From NCBI RefSeq assembly GCF_019799905.1, contig NZ_JABGCI010000007.1, positions 62,001 through 126,000 of the forward strand: 64,000 bases of DNA. The letters run 5' to 3'. The notes beneath the pieces are model-generated. The model saw only the letters and a program-made list of their open reading frames with translations, made no database searches and was not told where the DNA came from. The stretch is from Trujillonella endophytica. Its GTDB lineage: Bacteria > Actinomycetota > Actinomycetes > Mycobacteriales > Geodermatophilaceae. The number at the start of each line of letters is the position of its first letter. Position 1 is the stretch's first letter. Positions 36,266 through 44,908 of this stretch are shown here, in pieces. Made by a program: the position numbers and the translations under genes.

Positions 36266-38625
36266 CCGAGGGCCGGGCCACCTTCCCCATCGAGCCGTGG
36301 GCGCTGACCGAGATCGGTCTGGACCACGGGTCGCTGGGGGCGCACGAGTCGGTGTTCGCGCTGGCGAACGGGCACATCGGGATGCGGGGGTCGTTCGAGG
36401 AGGGCGAGCCCGTCGTCGTCCCCGGCACGTACCTCAACGGCTTCTTCGAGGAGCGGCCGCTGCCCTACGCCGAGGCCGGCTACGGCTTCCCCGAGCAGGG
36501 CCAGACGGTCGTCAACGTCACCGACGGCAAGCTGATCCGGCTGCTGGTCGGCGACACCCCGCTGGACCTGGACTACGGCCAGGTGGTCGAGCACCGCCGG
36601 ACCCTCGACCTGCGCCGCGGCGTGCTGCGCCGCGTGACCGAGTGGCGGTCGCCGGCCGGCCGCGTCGTCACGGTCACCAGCACCCGGCTGGTGTCGCTGA
36701 CCCGCCGCTCCATCGCCGCGATGGAGTACACGGTCGAGTGCAACGACGGCCGCGGCGACCTGTACGTCGCCCTGCAGTCCGACCTGCTGGCCAACGAGCC
36801 GGTCGACAGCGGCACGGAGGCCGACGACCCGCGCGCCGCGGCCGCGCTGCGCCGGCCGCTGGTCAGCGAGCTCGCCGTCGGTCGCGGTCACCGTGCGGTG
36901 CTCGTGCACCGCACCTCGCGCAGCGGGTTGCGGATGGCCGCCGGCATGGACCACGTGGTCGAGGTCCCCGACACCGCCACGGAGGACATGGAGGCGGGGG
37001 AGGACCTCGCGCGCTTCACGCTGGCCGCCCGCCTCCCGCAGGGCCGGGGGCTCAAGCTGGTCAAGTACCTGGCCTACGGCTGGTCCTCCCGGCGGTCGGC
37101 GCCGGCGCTGCGCGACCAGGTGGAGGGCTCCCTGGCGACGGCGAAGCTGGCCGGGTTCGAGCGGCTGGTGCGCGAGCAGCGGCAGGTGCTCGACGAGTAC
37201 TGGGCGCAGGCCGACGTCGAGGTGGAGGGCGACGACGAGCTGCAGCAGGCGGTCCGGGTCGGGATGTTCCACGTCCTGCAGGCCGGCCTGCGCGCCGAGC
37301 GGCAGCCCATCCCCGCCAAGGGCCTCACCGGCCCCGGCTACGACGGGCACACGTTCTGGGACACCGAGACCTACGTGCTCCCGGTGCTCACCTACACCGC
37401 CCCGCACGCCGCCCGCGACGCGCTGCGCTGGCGGCACTCCACCCTCGACATGGCCCGGGCGCGGGCCCAGGAGCTCGGCCGGCGCGGGGCGGCCTTCCCG
37501 TGGCGGACCATCCGCGGCGAGGAGACCTCCGGCTACTGGCCGGCCGGCACGGCGGCCTTCCACATCAACGCCGACATCGCCGACGCCGTCGTCCGGTACT
37601 GGCACGCCACCGAGGACGAGGAGTTCGACCGCGACTTCGGGGTCGAGCTGCTGATCGAGACGGCCCGGCTGTGGGCCTCCCTCGGGCACTTCGACAGCGA
37701 GGACGGCTTCCGCATCGACGGGGTCACCGGCCCCGACGAGTACACCGCGGTGGTGGACAACAACGTCTACACCAACCTCATGGCGCAGCGGAACCTGCGC
37801 GAGGCGGCCAAGGCGGTGGCCCGGCAGCCCGACGTCGCCGGCCGCCTCGAGGTCACCGAGGACGAGGTCGAGCTCTGGGAGCGGGCCGCCCGACTCATGC
37901 GCGTCCCGTTCGACTCCCGCCTCGGCGTGCACATGCAGTCCGACGCCTTCACCCACCACGAGGAGTGGGACTTCGAGGGCACCCCGGCCTCCTGCTACCC
38001 GCTGCTGCTGCACTACCCGTACTTCGAGATCTACCGCAAGCAGGTCATCAAGCAGGCCGACCTGGTGATGGCGCTGCACCTGCGGGGCGACGCCTTCACC
38101 CAGGAGGAGAAGGCCGCCGACTTCGCCTACTACGAGGCGCGCACGGTGCGGGACTCCTCCCTGTCGGCGGCGCAGCAGGCGGTCGTGGCGGCCGAGACCG
38201 GGCACCTGGAGCTCGCCTACGACTACTGGGCCGAGGCCACGCTCACCGACGTCCAGAACCTGCACGGCAACTCCGGTCACGGCCTGCACATCGCGTCCAT
38301 GGCCGGCGGGTGGACCGTCGCGGTCGCCGGGTTCGGCGGCATGCGCGACCACGACGGGCGGCTGCTGTTCGCGCCGCGGCTGCCTCCCCGGCTGACCCGG
38401 CTGCGGTTCCGCGTCGTCTACCAGGGCCGCATCCTCGAGGTGGAGATCGGCACCCGGCAGGCCACCTACCGGCTGGTCGAGGGAGAGCCGCTCGACGTCC
38501 ACCACCACGGGCGGCGGATCACCGTCGGGGACGGCGACGTCACCCTCGACATCCCGCCGGCCCCGGAGGTCGCCCCGGTGCGCCAGCCGCACGGCGCCGC
38601 GCCGCGGCGGCGCGCCCGCGGCTGA
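36262..38625 (+). CDS. Glycoside hydrolase family 65 disaccharide phosphorylase
   Basis: A 787-residue cytoplasmic phosphorylase. The N-terminal beta-sandwich begins WALTEIGLDHGSLGAHESVFALANGHIGMRGSFEEG. The (alpha/alpha)6 barrel contains YDGHTFWDTETYVLPVLTYTAPHAAR, GEETSGYWPAGTAAFHINADI and the catalytic acid Glu493 in GVTGPDEYTAVVDNNVYTN; phosphate-site residues are in KQADLVMALHL and HGNSGHGLHIASMAGGW. GH65 enzymes act on maltose, trehalose or kojibiose; the substrate cannot be chosen here, but alpha-glucosides stored or scavenged by the cell are likely. Coupled to the phosphoglucomutase. Confidence 0.94.
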   Translation: MTEGRATFPIEPWALTEIGLDHGSLGAHESVFALANGHIGMRGSFEEGEPVVVPGTYLNGFFEERPLPYAEAGYGFPEQGQTVVNVTDGKLIRLLVGDTPLDLDYGQVVEHRRTLDLRRGVLRRVTEWRSPAGRVVTVTSTRLVSLTRRSIAAMEYTVECNDGRGDLYVALQSDLLANEPVDSGTEADDPRAAAALRRPLVSELAVGRGHRAVLVHRTSRSGLRMAAGMDHVVEVPDTATEDMEAGEDLARFTLAARLPQGRGLKLVKYLAYGWSSRRSAPALRDQVEGSLATAKLAGFERLVREQRQVLDEYWAQADVEVEGDDELQQAVRVGMFHVLQAGLRAERQPIPAKGLTGPGYDGHTFWDTETYVLPVLTYTAPHAARDALRWRHSTLDMARARAQELGRRGAAFPWRTIRGEETSGYWPAGTAAFHINADIADAVVRYWHATEDEEFDRDFGVELLIETARLWASLGHFDSEDGFRIDGVTGPDEYTAVVDNNVYTNLMAQRNLREAAKAVARQPDVAGRLEVTEDEVELWERAARLMRVPFDSRLGVHMQSDAFTHHEEWDFEGTPASCYPLLLHYPYFEIYRKQVIKQADLVMALHLRGDAFTQEEKAADFAYYEARTVRDSSLSAAQQAVVAAETGHLELAYDYWAEATLTDVQNLHGNSGHGLHIASMAGGWTVAVAGFGGMRDHDGRLLFAPRLPPRLTRLRFRVVYQGRILEVEIGTRQATYRLVEGEPLDVHHHGRRITVGDGDVTLDIPPAPEVAPVRQPHGAAPRRRARG

Positions 38626-38626
38626 C

Positions 38627-38687
38627 GGAGGGCCCCCTTCCACCCCGCCCTCCGCACGCTCGGGGGCGGGCCCCGGGGAAGGGGGCC
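38627..38687 (+). repeat. Stop-codon-proximal hairpin element, copy 5 (variant)
   Basis: GGCCCCCTTCC pairs perfectly with GGAAGGGGGCC (11 bp) around an inner CCCCGCCC / GGGGGCGGG helix, starting 1 nt after the GH65 stop. Same layout as copies 1-3 with a changed stem sequence. Confidence 0.65.
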
Positions 38688-38693
38688 GTTCCC

Positions 38694-39398
38694 TCAGGCC
38701 ACCAGCCACCAGCCGCCGAGGGCCAGGCAGCCGAGGTCCACGGCGAGCAGGACGCCGACCCACAGCAGCGCGGGCAGCCCGGTGAGACGGGCGAGCTGGT
38801 CGGCGTCGGAGTCCCGCGCGCCCCGCCGGCGACGGACGCGCTGCAGCTCGACGACGGCCTTGGGCGCGGCCAGCAGCAGGAACCAGGTGAGGGCCGCCGC
38901 GAAGACGGTCTGCCCCGTCGGGGGCAGCCACCAGGTCGCCGCGAACACCACGGCGCCGGTGGCGAGGACCGACCACAGCCCGTACCAGTTGCGGATCTGC
39001 ACCAGCAGCAGCGCCAGCAGCCCGAGCAGCGCCCACAGCATCCCGACCGCGTGCCCGGCGGCCAGGAGGGCCGCCGCGCCCAGGCCGAACAGACCCGGCC
39101 CGATGTAGCCGGCGGCGCAGGTGAGCACCATCCCCGGCCCGGTGGGGCGGCCGGCCGAGACGGTCAGCCCCGAGGTGTCCGAGTGCAGCCGGATGCCGGA
39201 CAGCCGCCGGCCCGCGGCGAGGGCGACCAGGCCGTGGGCACCCTCGTGGGCGATCGTCACCACGCCGCGCGTCGGCCGCCAGAGGGCGGGGGAGAGGACG
39301 ACGACGAGCGCGGCCACCGCCGCGGCGAGCACCCACTCGGTGGGGAGTTCGGCCACGGGGGTGGTGACGCGGGCCCAGAACCGGCCGAGGACCTCCAC
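38694..39398 (-). CDS. M50B-like membrane metalloprotease-family protein
   Basis: A 234-residue membrane protein with the zinc motif HEGAH (ITIAHEGAHGLVALAAGRRL type context) after the first helix and about six more hydrophobic helices (MVLTCAAGYIGPGLFGLGAAALL, AVGMLWALLGLLALLLVQIRNWYG, etc.). It fits the Peptidase_M50B group of intramembrane site-2-like proteases. The GTG start is set by GGAGGGAG 9 nt upstream; a longer ATG form adds ~29 unconserved residues. Its stop lies within the tail of the hairpin element of the convergent GH65 gene. Confidence 0.82.
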   Translation of the reverse strand: MEVLGRFWARVTTPVAELPTEWVLAAAVAALVVVLSPALWRPTRGVVTIAHEGAHGLVALAAGRRLSGIRLHSDTSGLTVSAGRPTGPGMVLTCAAGYIGPGLFGLGAAALLAAGHAVGMLWALLGLLALLLVQIRNWYGLWSVLATGAVVFAATWWLPPTGQTVFAAALTWFLLLAAPKAVVELQRVRRRRGARDSDADQLARLTGLPALLWVGVLLAVDLGCLALGGWWLVA

Positions 39399-39488
39399 GG
39401 TCGGTTCTCCCTCCGGGGCTGCGGGCGCTGCTGTCGGTCGCAGCCCAGCGTGACAGACGAACCCGGGGGCACGCTGGGAGGACATGCG

Positions 39489-39523
39489 ACCGTTATCCCC
39501 AACAATTCCGCGCCCGAAGGGCG
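39489..39523 (+). repeat. Polar 16-mer plus hairpin element, copy B (left of dif)
   Basis: ACCGTTATCCCCAACA (exact), 6 nt, then stem CGCCC-GAA-GGGCG. Intergenic between divergent M50-like and PhoX genes. It reads toward dif, 4.9 kb away. Confidence 0.75.
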
Positions 39524-39629
39524 TCCGGGGAGACGGAGCCACGAGGCGGGGAGCCGGCCGGTCTGCACACCGGCCGCGGTTACCCTGGGGGAGCGGCGTG
39601 CCAGGAGTGCGCGGGCGTTCGGAGGTGGC

Positions 39630-41045
39630 GTGTCCCGGTCGATCGACGCCGGAGGCCCGCGGGTGGGCCGGCGCTCCTTCCTCCTCGCGGGCGCCACCGC
39701 CGGGGTCCTGCTCGTCGGCTGCGGCTCCTCGCGCGGCTCGGTCGGGGCCACGGGCTCCGCGGCCTCCAGCGGGGGAGCGGTGCCGCCGGCGCCCGGCTAC
39801 GGGCCGCTCGTCGACGATCCGCAGGGGCTGCTGTCGCTGCCCGAGGGCTTCCGCTACCGGGTGCTGGCCCGGGAGGGGGCGACCCGGCTCGACTCCGGCG
39901 AGCCGGCGCCGTCCGACCCCGACGGCGCCGCCGCCTTCGCCCGCACCGGCGGGCCGGGCACCGTGCTGGTGCTCAACCACGAGATCGGCGGCGACGAGCC
40001 CCATCCCGTGCCGCACGTCGAGGGGCTCGTGTACGACCGGTCCGCGCACGGCGGGACGACGACGCTCGTCGTCGGCGCGGGCGGCGACGTCCTCGGGCAC
40101 GCGGTGAGCCTCGCCGGTACGCGCAACAACTGCGCGGGCGGCCGAACGCCGTGGGAGACGTGGCTGACCTGCGAGGAGACCGAGGAGGTGCTCGGCCGGC
40201 CGCACGGCTACGTCTTCGAGGTCGACCCGCACGACCCCTCGGCCAACCGCGACCCCCGGCCGGTCGCGGCGCTCGGGAGGTTCAGCCACGAGGCCGTGGC
40301 GGTCGACCCGGACGCCGACGTCCTGTACCTCACCGAGGACGCCGTCGACCCCAACGGGTCCCTGTACCGCTGGGTCGCCCCGTCCGCCGCCCGGCCGCTG
40401 GGCCGCGGCTCGCTGCGGGCCCTGGCGCCCGACGCCGGGGTGCTGGAGGCGCTGCGGGCCTCGACGGAGGACGGGCAGCACGTGCCCGACCTCTCCGTCG
40501 CGACCGAGCCCGGCACCACCTACCGCGTCGCGTGGGAGCCCGTGCCCGACCGCGACGCCACGACCACCTCGGTGCGCCGCCAGCTGCCCGACGACCGGAT
40601 CACCCGGGCCCGCAAGCTGGAGGGCGCCTGGTGGGGCGACGGCGGTGCGTACGTCGTGTCGTCCTTCGCCCGGGCCGACGACGGCAGCCCCGCCGAGCAC
40701 GACGGCCAGGTGTGGTTCCTCGACCCGGTGGCCGGCACCCTCACGCTGCGGCTGCGCTTCGGCGTCGCGACGGAGCCCGACGTCGCGCCCGACGGGCCGG
40801 ACAACATCACCGTCTCCCCGCACGGCGGCGTGATCATCGCCGAGGACGGGGCCGGCGTCGTCCACCTCATGGGCGCCACCGACGGAGGCGCGGTGTACCC
40901 GCTGGCCCGCTGCGACGCGGCCGGTGACGGCACCGAGTTCTGCGGACCGGTCTTCTCGCCCGACGGGCGCGACCTGTTCACCAACCTGCAGGGACCGGGC
41001 TGCACCTTCCTCGTCCAGGGGCCGTTCGACGCGCTGAGCGGATAG
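39630..41045 (+). CDS. PhoX/DUF839-family phosphatase, exported
   Basis: A 471-residue exported protein of the DUF839 (PhoX-like) family, calcium/iron-dependent alkaline phosphatases with a beta-propeller. The N-terminus combines a Tat-like signal (GRRSFLLAGATAGVLLVGC) with a lipobox Cys, so it is probably Tat-exported and lipidated. Propeller motifs: VLVLNHEIGGDEPHP, NNCAGGRTPWETWLTCEET, GRFSHEAVAVDPDADVLYLTED, PDNITVSPHGGVIIAEDG. GTG with GGAGG 4 nt upstream. It may release phosphate from organic phosphates. Confidence 0.9.
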   Translation: MSRSIDAGGPRVGRRSFLLAGATAGVLLVGCGSSRGSVGATGSAASSGGAVPPAPGYGPLVDDPQGLLSLPEGFRYRVLAREGATRLDSGEPAPSDPDGAAAFARTGGPGTVLVLNHEIGGDEPHPVPHVEGLVYDRSAHGGTTTLVVGAGGDVLGHAVSLAGTRNNCAGGRTPWETWLTCEETEEVLGRPHGYVFEVDPHDPSANRDPRPVAALGRFSHEAVAVDPDADVLYLTEDAVDPNGSLYRWVAPSAARPLGRGSLRALAPDAGVLEALRASTEDGQHVPDLSVATEPGTTYRVAWEPVPDRDATTTSVRRQLPDDRITRARKLEGAWWGDGGAYVVSSFARADDGSPAEHDGQVWFLDPVAGTLTLRLRFGVATEPDVAPDGPDNITVSPHGGVIIAEDGAGVVHLMGATDGGAVYPLARCDAAGDGTEFCGPVFSPDGRDLFTNLQGPGCTFLVQGPFDALSG

Positions 41046-41084
41046 TCGATCGACGCGGCACGGTCCGCGCGACACGCTGCCGGC

Positions 41085-41735
41085 GTGGACCTCGTCGGCA
41101 CGCTGCCCGCCTTCCTCGTCGCGGTGCTGCTCATCGCGGCGTCGCCGGGGCCGGCCATGGCGCTGGTCGTCCGGCGGGCCGCGCTGCGGGGCCTGCGTGG
41201 AGCGGTGCCCACGGTGCTGGGCGTGGAGGCCGGACTGCTCTTCTGGGCCCTGCTGGCCGGCGCCGGCCTGGCTGCGCTGGTCGCCGCCTCGGAGGTCGCC
41301 TACCTGGTGCTGCGCGTCGCGGGCGCGGGCGTGCTGCTGTACCTGGGCGGGCGGGCCCTGCTGGGGGTGTGGCGCGAGCGGCGGACCGGCGTCCCGCCAG
41401 CCGACACGGCAGCGCCGGGGGAGGGGACGCGCCGCGGCTGGTGGACGGCGTTCGGCGAGGGCGTCGTCGTCCAGCTGGCCAACCCGAAGCTCGCCGTCTT
41501 CATGGTGGCGTTCTACCCGCAGTTCGTCCCGGCGTCGGGTTCACCGTTCACCGCGACCGTGGTGCTCGCGACGCTGCAGGTGACAGTCGAGATCGGCCTG
41601 TACCTCGGGCTCGCCGCCGGCGTCGCGCGGGCGGGGGAGTGGTTCCGGCGGCCGCGGATCCGGCGCCGGCTGGATGCGGTCGGCGGCACGGTGCTGGTCG
41701 CGCTCGGCCTGCGGGTGGCCGCCTCCGGCCGCTGA
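41085..41735 (+). CDS. LysE/RhtB-family exporter
   Basis: A 216-residue membrane protein with six predicted helices. The family signature SPGPAMALVVRRAALRG follows the first helix, and FGEGVVVQLANPKLAVFMVAFYPQFV the fourth. LysE relatives export amino acids or related metabolites; the substrate is unknown. It starts 39 nt after PhoX on the same strand. Confidence 0.92.
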   Translation: MDLVGTLPAFLVAVLLIAASPGPAMALVVRRAALRGLRGAVPTVLGVEAGLLFWALLAGAGLAALVAASEVAYLVLRVAGAGVLLYLGGRALLGVWRERRTGVPPADTAAPGEGTRRGWWTAFGEGVVVQLANPKLAVFMVAFYPQFVPASGSPFTATVVLATLQVTVEIGLYLGLAAGVARAGEWFRRPRIRRRLDAVGGTVLVALGLRVAASGR

Positions 41736-41742
41736 GCCGGCG

Positions 41743-42342
41743 TCAGGGGCGCCAGCGCGGATCGCGGCCCGAGAGCCGCAGCGCGCGCTCGAGCGGGGGC
41801 ATGCCGTCGTCCACCGGGAGGGGGTCGGCGAAGCCGGCGTACTCGCGGAACATCTCGGCGTACTGCTCCACGACGGCGAGCACGGCGCGGGCAGTCTCGT
41901 CGTCGACCTCGAGGGTCTGGCCGGTGGCCGCGGCGACGTCCCAGCCGTGCAGCACCAGCTCGGCCAGGTTCATCTTCGCGATCTCCTCGGCGGGCATGGT
42001 GGACCCGCCGCCGAAGTCGACGTCGCCCTGCCACGCGGCCGGGTCCCGCCAGGCGGCCACGGCGCGGTCGAGCTGCTCGGCGTAGCGCTGCGGCCAGTCG
42101 GGTTCGGCGGCGAAGTCGCGCGCGACCAGCTCCTCGGGCAGGTCGGCGCGGCGGGCACGGTGCTCGAGGCCGTACCCGGTGTACAGCACCCAGTGGTCGA
42201 CCAGCGCGCGCAGGTCCCAGTCGGCGGTCGGGGTGGGGGAGCCCAACGGCGTCCCGGCCGCGCCGCGGGCGACGGCGGCGGCCGCGCGGGCGGCGTCGGC
42301 GAGGCGGGGGTGCAGGGCGGGCAGCGTCGTCGGGGGAGTCAT
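41743..42342 (-). CDS. TIGR03086-type DinB/maleylpyruvate-isomerase-like metal-binding protein
   Basis: A 199-residue four-helix-bundle protein: LADAARAAAAVARG, the motif PTADWDLRALVDHWVLYTGY (metal-ligand His), MNLAELVLHGWDVAAATGQ (second His). The superfamily includes mycothiol-dependent enzymes, so a mycothiol S-transferase or isomerase role is possible. It is convergent with the LysE gene, 7 nt apart. Enzyme activity is not predictable. Confidence 0.87.
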   Translation of the reverse strand: MTPPTTLPALHPRLADAARAAAAVARGAAGTPLGSPTPTADWDLRALVDHWVLYTGYGLEHRARRADLPEELVARDFAAEPDWPQRYAEQLDRAVAAWRDPAAWQGDVDFGGGSTMPAEEIAKMNLAELVLHGWDVAAATGQTLEVDDETARAVLAVVEQYAEMFREYAGFADPLPVDDGMPPLERALRLSGRDPRWRP

Positions 42343-42394
42343 GCCCCCATGCTGCGAGCGGCGACGCGGGCGGTCTTGGAGAAATGCGACAGCG

Positions 42395-43183
42395 TCAGCG
42401 CACCGTGCGCGCGTACCGGGCGGGTGGCGTGCCGACGGCGGCGGTGAAGTCCCGGACCAGGTGCGCCTGGTCGGTGTACCCGAGGTCGGCGGCGACGGCG
42501 GCCCAGTCGACGTCCCCGGTGAGGGCCCGCTCGGCGACCTCGCGCAGCCGCGCCATGCGGATCACCTGCTTGACCGGCAGGCCCACCGCGTCGGCGAAGG
42601 CCCGTTGCAGCCAGCGTACGGAGCGGCCGCAGCGGTCGGCGAGCTGGTCGACACGGGTGAGCGTGCGGTCGCGCTCCACCAGGTCGACGGCGGCGTCGAG
42701 CTCGGCCTGCTCGGCGGTGCGGGTCCGGGGGAGGCCGCGCAGCCAGTCCTCGACGAGGGGATGGGCGGTGGCGAGGTCGGGTGCCGCACGGATGCCCTCG
42801 AGGACGGCCCGGTCCAGGGGCAGGAGCTCGCCGGCCGGGACGACCCGGTCGCGCAGGGACGCGAGCGACCGATCGACGAGCGACCGGAAGGCCGCCGGCC
42901 GGAACCGGACGGCGGGGACGGCGACGCGGCCGGTGAGCCGGCGGTGATAGGTGCCCGACACCGGGCCGGTGACCCAGGCACCGTCGGGCTCGAACGACAC
43001 GTTCACCGCGGGGAAGGAGAGGACCAGCGACTCGTGCACCTGGCCGGCGGGCAGGTCCCAGGCCACCCGCCAGTGCACCGCCACGAGGTCGGCGAGGTCG
43101 GCCGAGGGCTCCAGCCGGTCGACCCGGAAGACCTCGGGGATGGCGCCGGGGGAGAGGATGCCCCGCGTCCCGCTCTCGCCCAC
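42395..43183 (-). CDS. AraC-family transcriptional regulator
   Basis: A 262-residue regulator. The N-terminal ~140 residues resemble the DUF6597-type ligand domain (ADLVAVHWRVAWDLPAGQ). The C-terminal double helix-turn-helix is clear: LTRVDQLADRCGRSVRWLQRAFADAVGLPVKQVIRMARLREVAERAL and DWAAVAADLGYTDQAHLVRDFTAAVGTPPARYART. The GTG start has no obvious ribosome site, and the upstream sequence is a VOC-family relic, so the N-terminus is uncertain. Confidence 0.85.
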   Translation of the reverse strand: MGESGTRGILSPGAIPEVFRVDRLEPSADLADLVAVHWRVAWDLPAGQVHESLVLSFPAVNVSFEPDGAWVTGPVSGTYHRRLTGRVAVPAVRFRPAAFRSLVDRSLASLRDRVVPAGELLPLDRAVLEGIRAAPDLATAHPLVEDWLRGLPRTRTAEQAELDAAVDLVERDRTLTRVDQLADRCGRSVRWLQRAFADAVGLPVKQVIRMARLREVAERALTGDVDWAAVAADLGYTDQAHLVRDFTAAVGTPPARYARTVR

Positions 43184-43214
43184 GAGCAGACGGTACGGCT
43201 CGGAGCGTCCGCTC

Positions 43215-43455
43215 GGATCGATGCCGTCAGGTTCACCGCGTTGCCGTCCGGGTCCCGCACGTGGGCGACGCTCTGGCCCCACGGCATGTCGCTGGGCGGG
43301 CCGGCGGCGGTGCCGTCGAGTTCCTCGACCCGGGCGAGGGCGGCGTTGACGTCGGGTACCTCGATGCCGAGCAGCAGCGACCGGCGTCCGCGGGGCTGTC
43401 GGCCTCCGCGACGATCCCGAGGTCCGAGTCGCCGATGCGCAGGCCCTGGGCACGG
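43215..43455 (-). pseudogene. Frameshifted and truncated VOC (glyoxalase-like) gene
   Basis: Reading from 43455 downward gives LRIGDSDLGIVAEADSPADAG in one frame, then after a shift near 43388 RSLLLGIEVPDVNAALARVEELDGT and MPWGQSVAHVRDPDGNAVNLTASI in another; together these form the second half of a VOC domain. The first half is missing and no stop follows NLTASI in frame. It is a relic, or less likely a sequencing error, between AraC and ArsR genes. Confidence 0.65.
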
Positions 43456-43523
43456 TTCTCCTCGGGTTCGGGTGCGACGTCTGAGGCCCCTGGCGCGGAT
43501 GAAAACTCGGCGGCTTGCCATAG

Positions 43524-43539
43524 GCAGGCATCTACCTGC
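43524..43539. promoter_or_regulatory. GCAGG-N6-CCTGC, candidate ArsR operator
   Basis: An imperfect palindrome 11 nt before the GTG of the ArsR-SRPBCC gene, in the position where ArsR repressors usually bind their own promoter. Confidence 0.4.
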
Positions 43540-43550
43540 ATGATGGTGGA

Positions 43551-44357
43551 GTGACCGGGGGAGCCGACGACCTGGACGCGGTCTTCAAGGCACTGGCGGA
43601 CCCGACCCGCCGACTGCTGCTGGACCGCCTCAAGCAGCGGAACGGCCAGACGCTGGGCGAGCTCTGCGCCGAGCTCTCGATGGCCCGTCAGTCCGCCACC
43701 CAGCACCTGGACCTGCTCCAGCGGGCGGGCCTGGTGTCCGTCGTCCGTCGGGGCCGCGAACGCCTGCACCACCTCGACCCGGGGCCGATCCACGAGATCG
43801 AGCAGCGCTGGATCTCCGCCTTCGACCGGCCCCGACTGCGCGCCATCCGCGACATCAAGGAGAAGGCAGAGGAGTACGCCATGTCCGAACAGCAGGTCGA
43901 CACGATCCCGACCTACGTCTACGTCACCTACATCCGCGCGACCGCCGAGGAGGTGTGGCGCGCCCTGACCGACGCCGACCTGACGGCGAGCTACTGGGGC
44001 CACGCCAACGTGTCGGACTGGCAGCCGGGATCCGTCTGGGAGCACCGGCGGACGGACGGGTCGGAGGTCGCCGACGCCGGCGGCCGGGTCCTGGACGTCG
44101 AGCCGCCCAGGCGACTGGTCATGACGTTCGGCGAACCGGACGAGCCGCCGGCGACGGCGTCGAGGGTCACGTTCCTCGTCGAGCCGCACGAGGACATCGT
44201 CCGGCTGACGGTGACGCACGAGAGGCTCGCCGACGCGACGGCCCTGCGGGAGATCTCGCTGGGGTGGCCGGCCGTGCTGGCGAACCTCAAGTCGCTGCTC
44301 GAGACGGGGCAGGTGCTGCCGGTGGCACCCTGGGAGATGCCGACCGCGCCGGCGTGA
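43551..44357 (+). CDS. ArsR-family regulator fused in frame to an SRPBCC (AHSA1) domain
   Basis: A 268-residue product. Residues ~6-95 are an ArsR winged helix (DAVFKALADPTRRLLLDRLKQRNGQTLGELCAELSMARQSATQHLDLLQRAGLVSVVRRGRERLHHL) lacking the metal-binding Cys set. Residues ~118-260 are an AHSA1-type START-like fold (VYVTYIRATAEEVWRALTDADLTASYWGH ... VWEHRRTDG ... RVTFLVEPHEDIVRLTVTHERL). Normally these are two overlapping genes. Here there is no stop between them, but an ATG at 43881 is preceded by GAGGAG 6 nt upstream, so the SRPBCC part may also be made alone. The pair usually senses and binds small organic ligands. Confidence 0.85.
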   Translation: MTGGADDLDAVFKALADPTRRLLLDRLKQRNGQTLGELCAELSMARQSATQHLDLLQRAGLVSVVRRGRERLHHLDPGPIHEIEQRWISAFDRPRLRAIRDIKEKAEEYAMSEQQVDTIPTYVYVTYIRATAEEVWRALTDADLTASYWGHANVSDWQPGSVWEHRRTDGSEVADAGGRVLDVEPPRRLVMTFGEPDEPPATASRVTFLVEPHEDIVRLTVTHERLADATALREISLGWPAVLANLKSLLETGQVLPVAPWEMPTAPA

Positions 44358-44385
44358 ACCCCGAGAGGGGCTCCTCCGCCAGGTC

Positions 44386-44413
44386 AGTTGACATAATGTG
44401 CATTATCGGCGGT
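44386..44413 (-). other. dif: dif site for XerCD chromosome-dimer resolution
   Basis: On the + strand: AGTTGACATAATG, GTGC-centred core, ATTATCGGCGGT. On the - strand this reads CCGCCGATAAT, GC, ACATTATGTCAACT, which matches the actinobacterial dif consensus as I know it (CGCCGATAAT-NN-ACATTATGTCAA) across both recombinase arms. It is intergenic, AT-rich against its surroundings, and lies where gene strand bias switches. XerC and XerD are not in the window. Confidence 0.9.
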
Positions 44414-44642
44414 CGGGATCCAGCGCTCAGGAGGGGCTGATCGGTCCGGACGGCGGTGTCGACCATCCCGGGTTCCGTTCGTCGGTGCGCACCGGACCGG
44501 CGTCGGTCGGTGTGATGTCGAGCCGGCCATGGCGAGATCCCGACCCAGCGCGCGGCGATCGGCAGCGGTCCCCCCGAACACATCTGTCGATCGGTGCCAG
44601 CGGCCTGTCGGGCGTCGCACCTCCGCCGGCCCGGCCGACTCC

Positions 44643-44686
44643 CGCTGACCGGCCGGCCCCGCTGACCGGCCGACCGGCCGACCGGC
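44643..44686 (+). repeat. Short tandem CTGACCGGCC / GACCGGCC units
   Basis: CGCTGACCGGCC occurs twice, 16 nt apart, then GACCGGCC repeats. Simple repeat in non-coding DNA about 230 bp right of dif. Confidence 0.6.
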
Positions 44687-44753
44687 TCGATCCCGCTGAT
44701 GCAGCCGAGGTGTCCCTTCGCCCGGTCTCGTCCCGTCGCCGACTCCCCTGGTG

Positions 44754-44783
44754 ATCATCTCGACACGTTCAAGATGATCTTGC
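44754..44783. promoter_or_regulatory. Nested palindromes near dif
   Basis: GATCATCT and AGATGATC are perfect inverted arms with an 11-nt spacer; the right part is itself the perfect palindrome CAAGAT-G-ATCTTG. Its AT content is high for this genome, suggesting protein binding. Confidence 0.5.
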
Positions 44784-44895
44784 GGGCCGGCTCCGTCCCT
44801 TGAGGCCCGAGGGTCCGGGGCCCGTCGGACGCCGGCGCCCGTCCTCGACGACACGGACCCCGCTTCCCCGCCACCCAGGGACACCACCCCGGTTA

Positions 44896-44908
44896 CGTCA
44901 CAGTGACG
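44896..44908. promoter_or_regulatory. CGTCAC-A-GTGACG palindrome upstream of a small lipoprotein gene
   Basis: Perfect 6-bp arms about 65 bp before the ATG, next to GGTTAC and TTGACG; candidate operator. Confidence 0.45.

Noticed and set aside
44388..44413. TTGACA followed by an AT-rich stretch as a promoter
   Set aside because: The TTGACA is part of the dif XerC arm; no suitable -10 or downstream gene follows.
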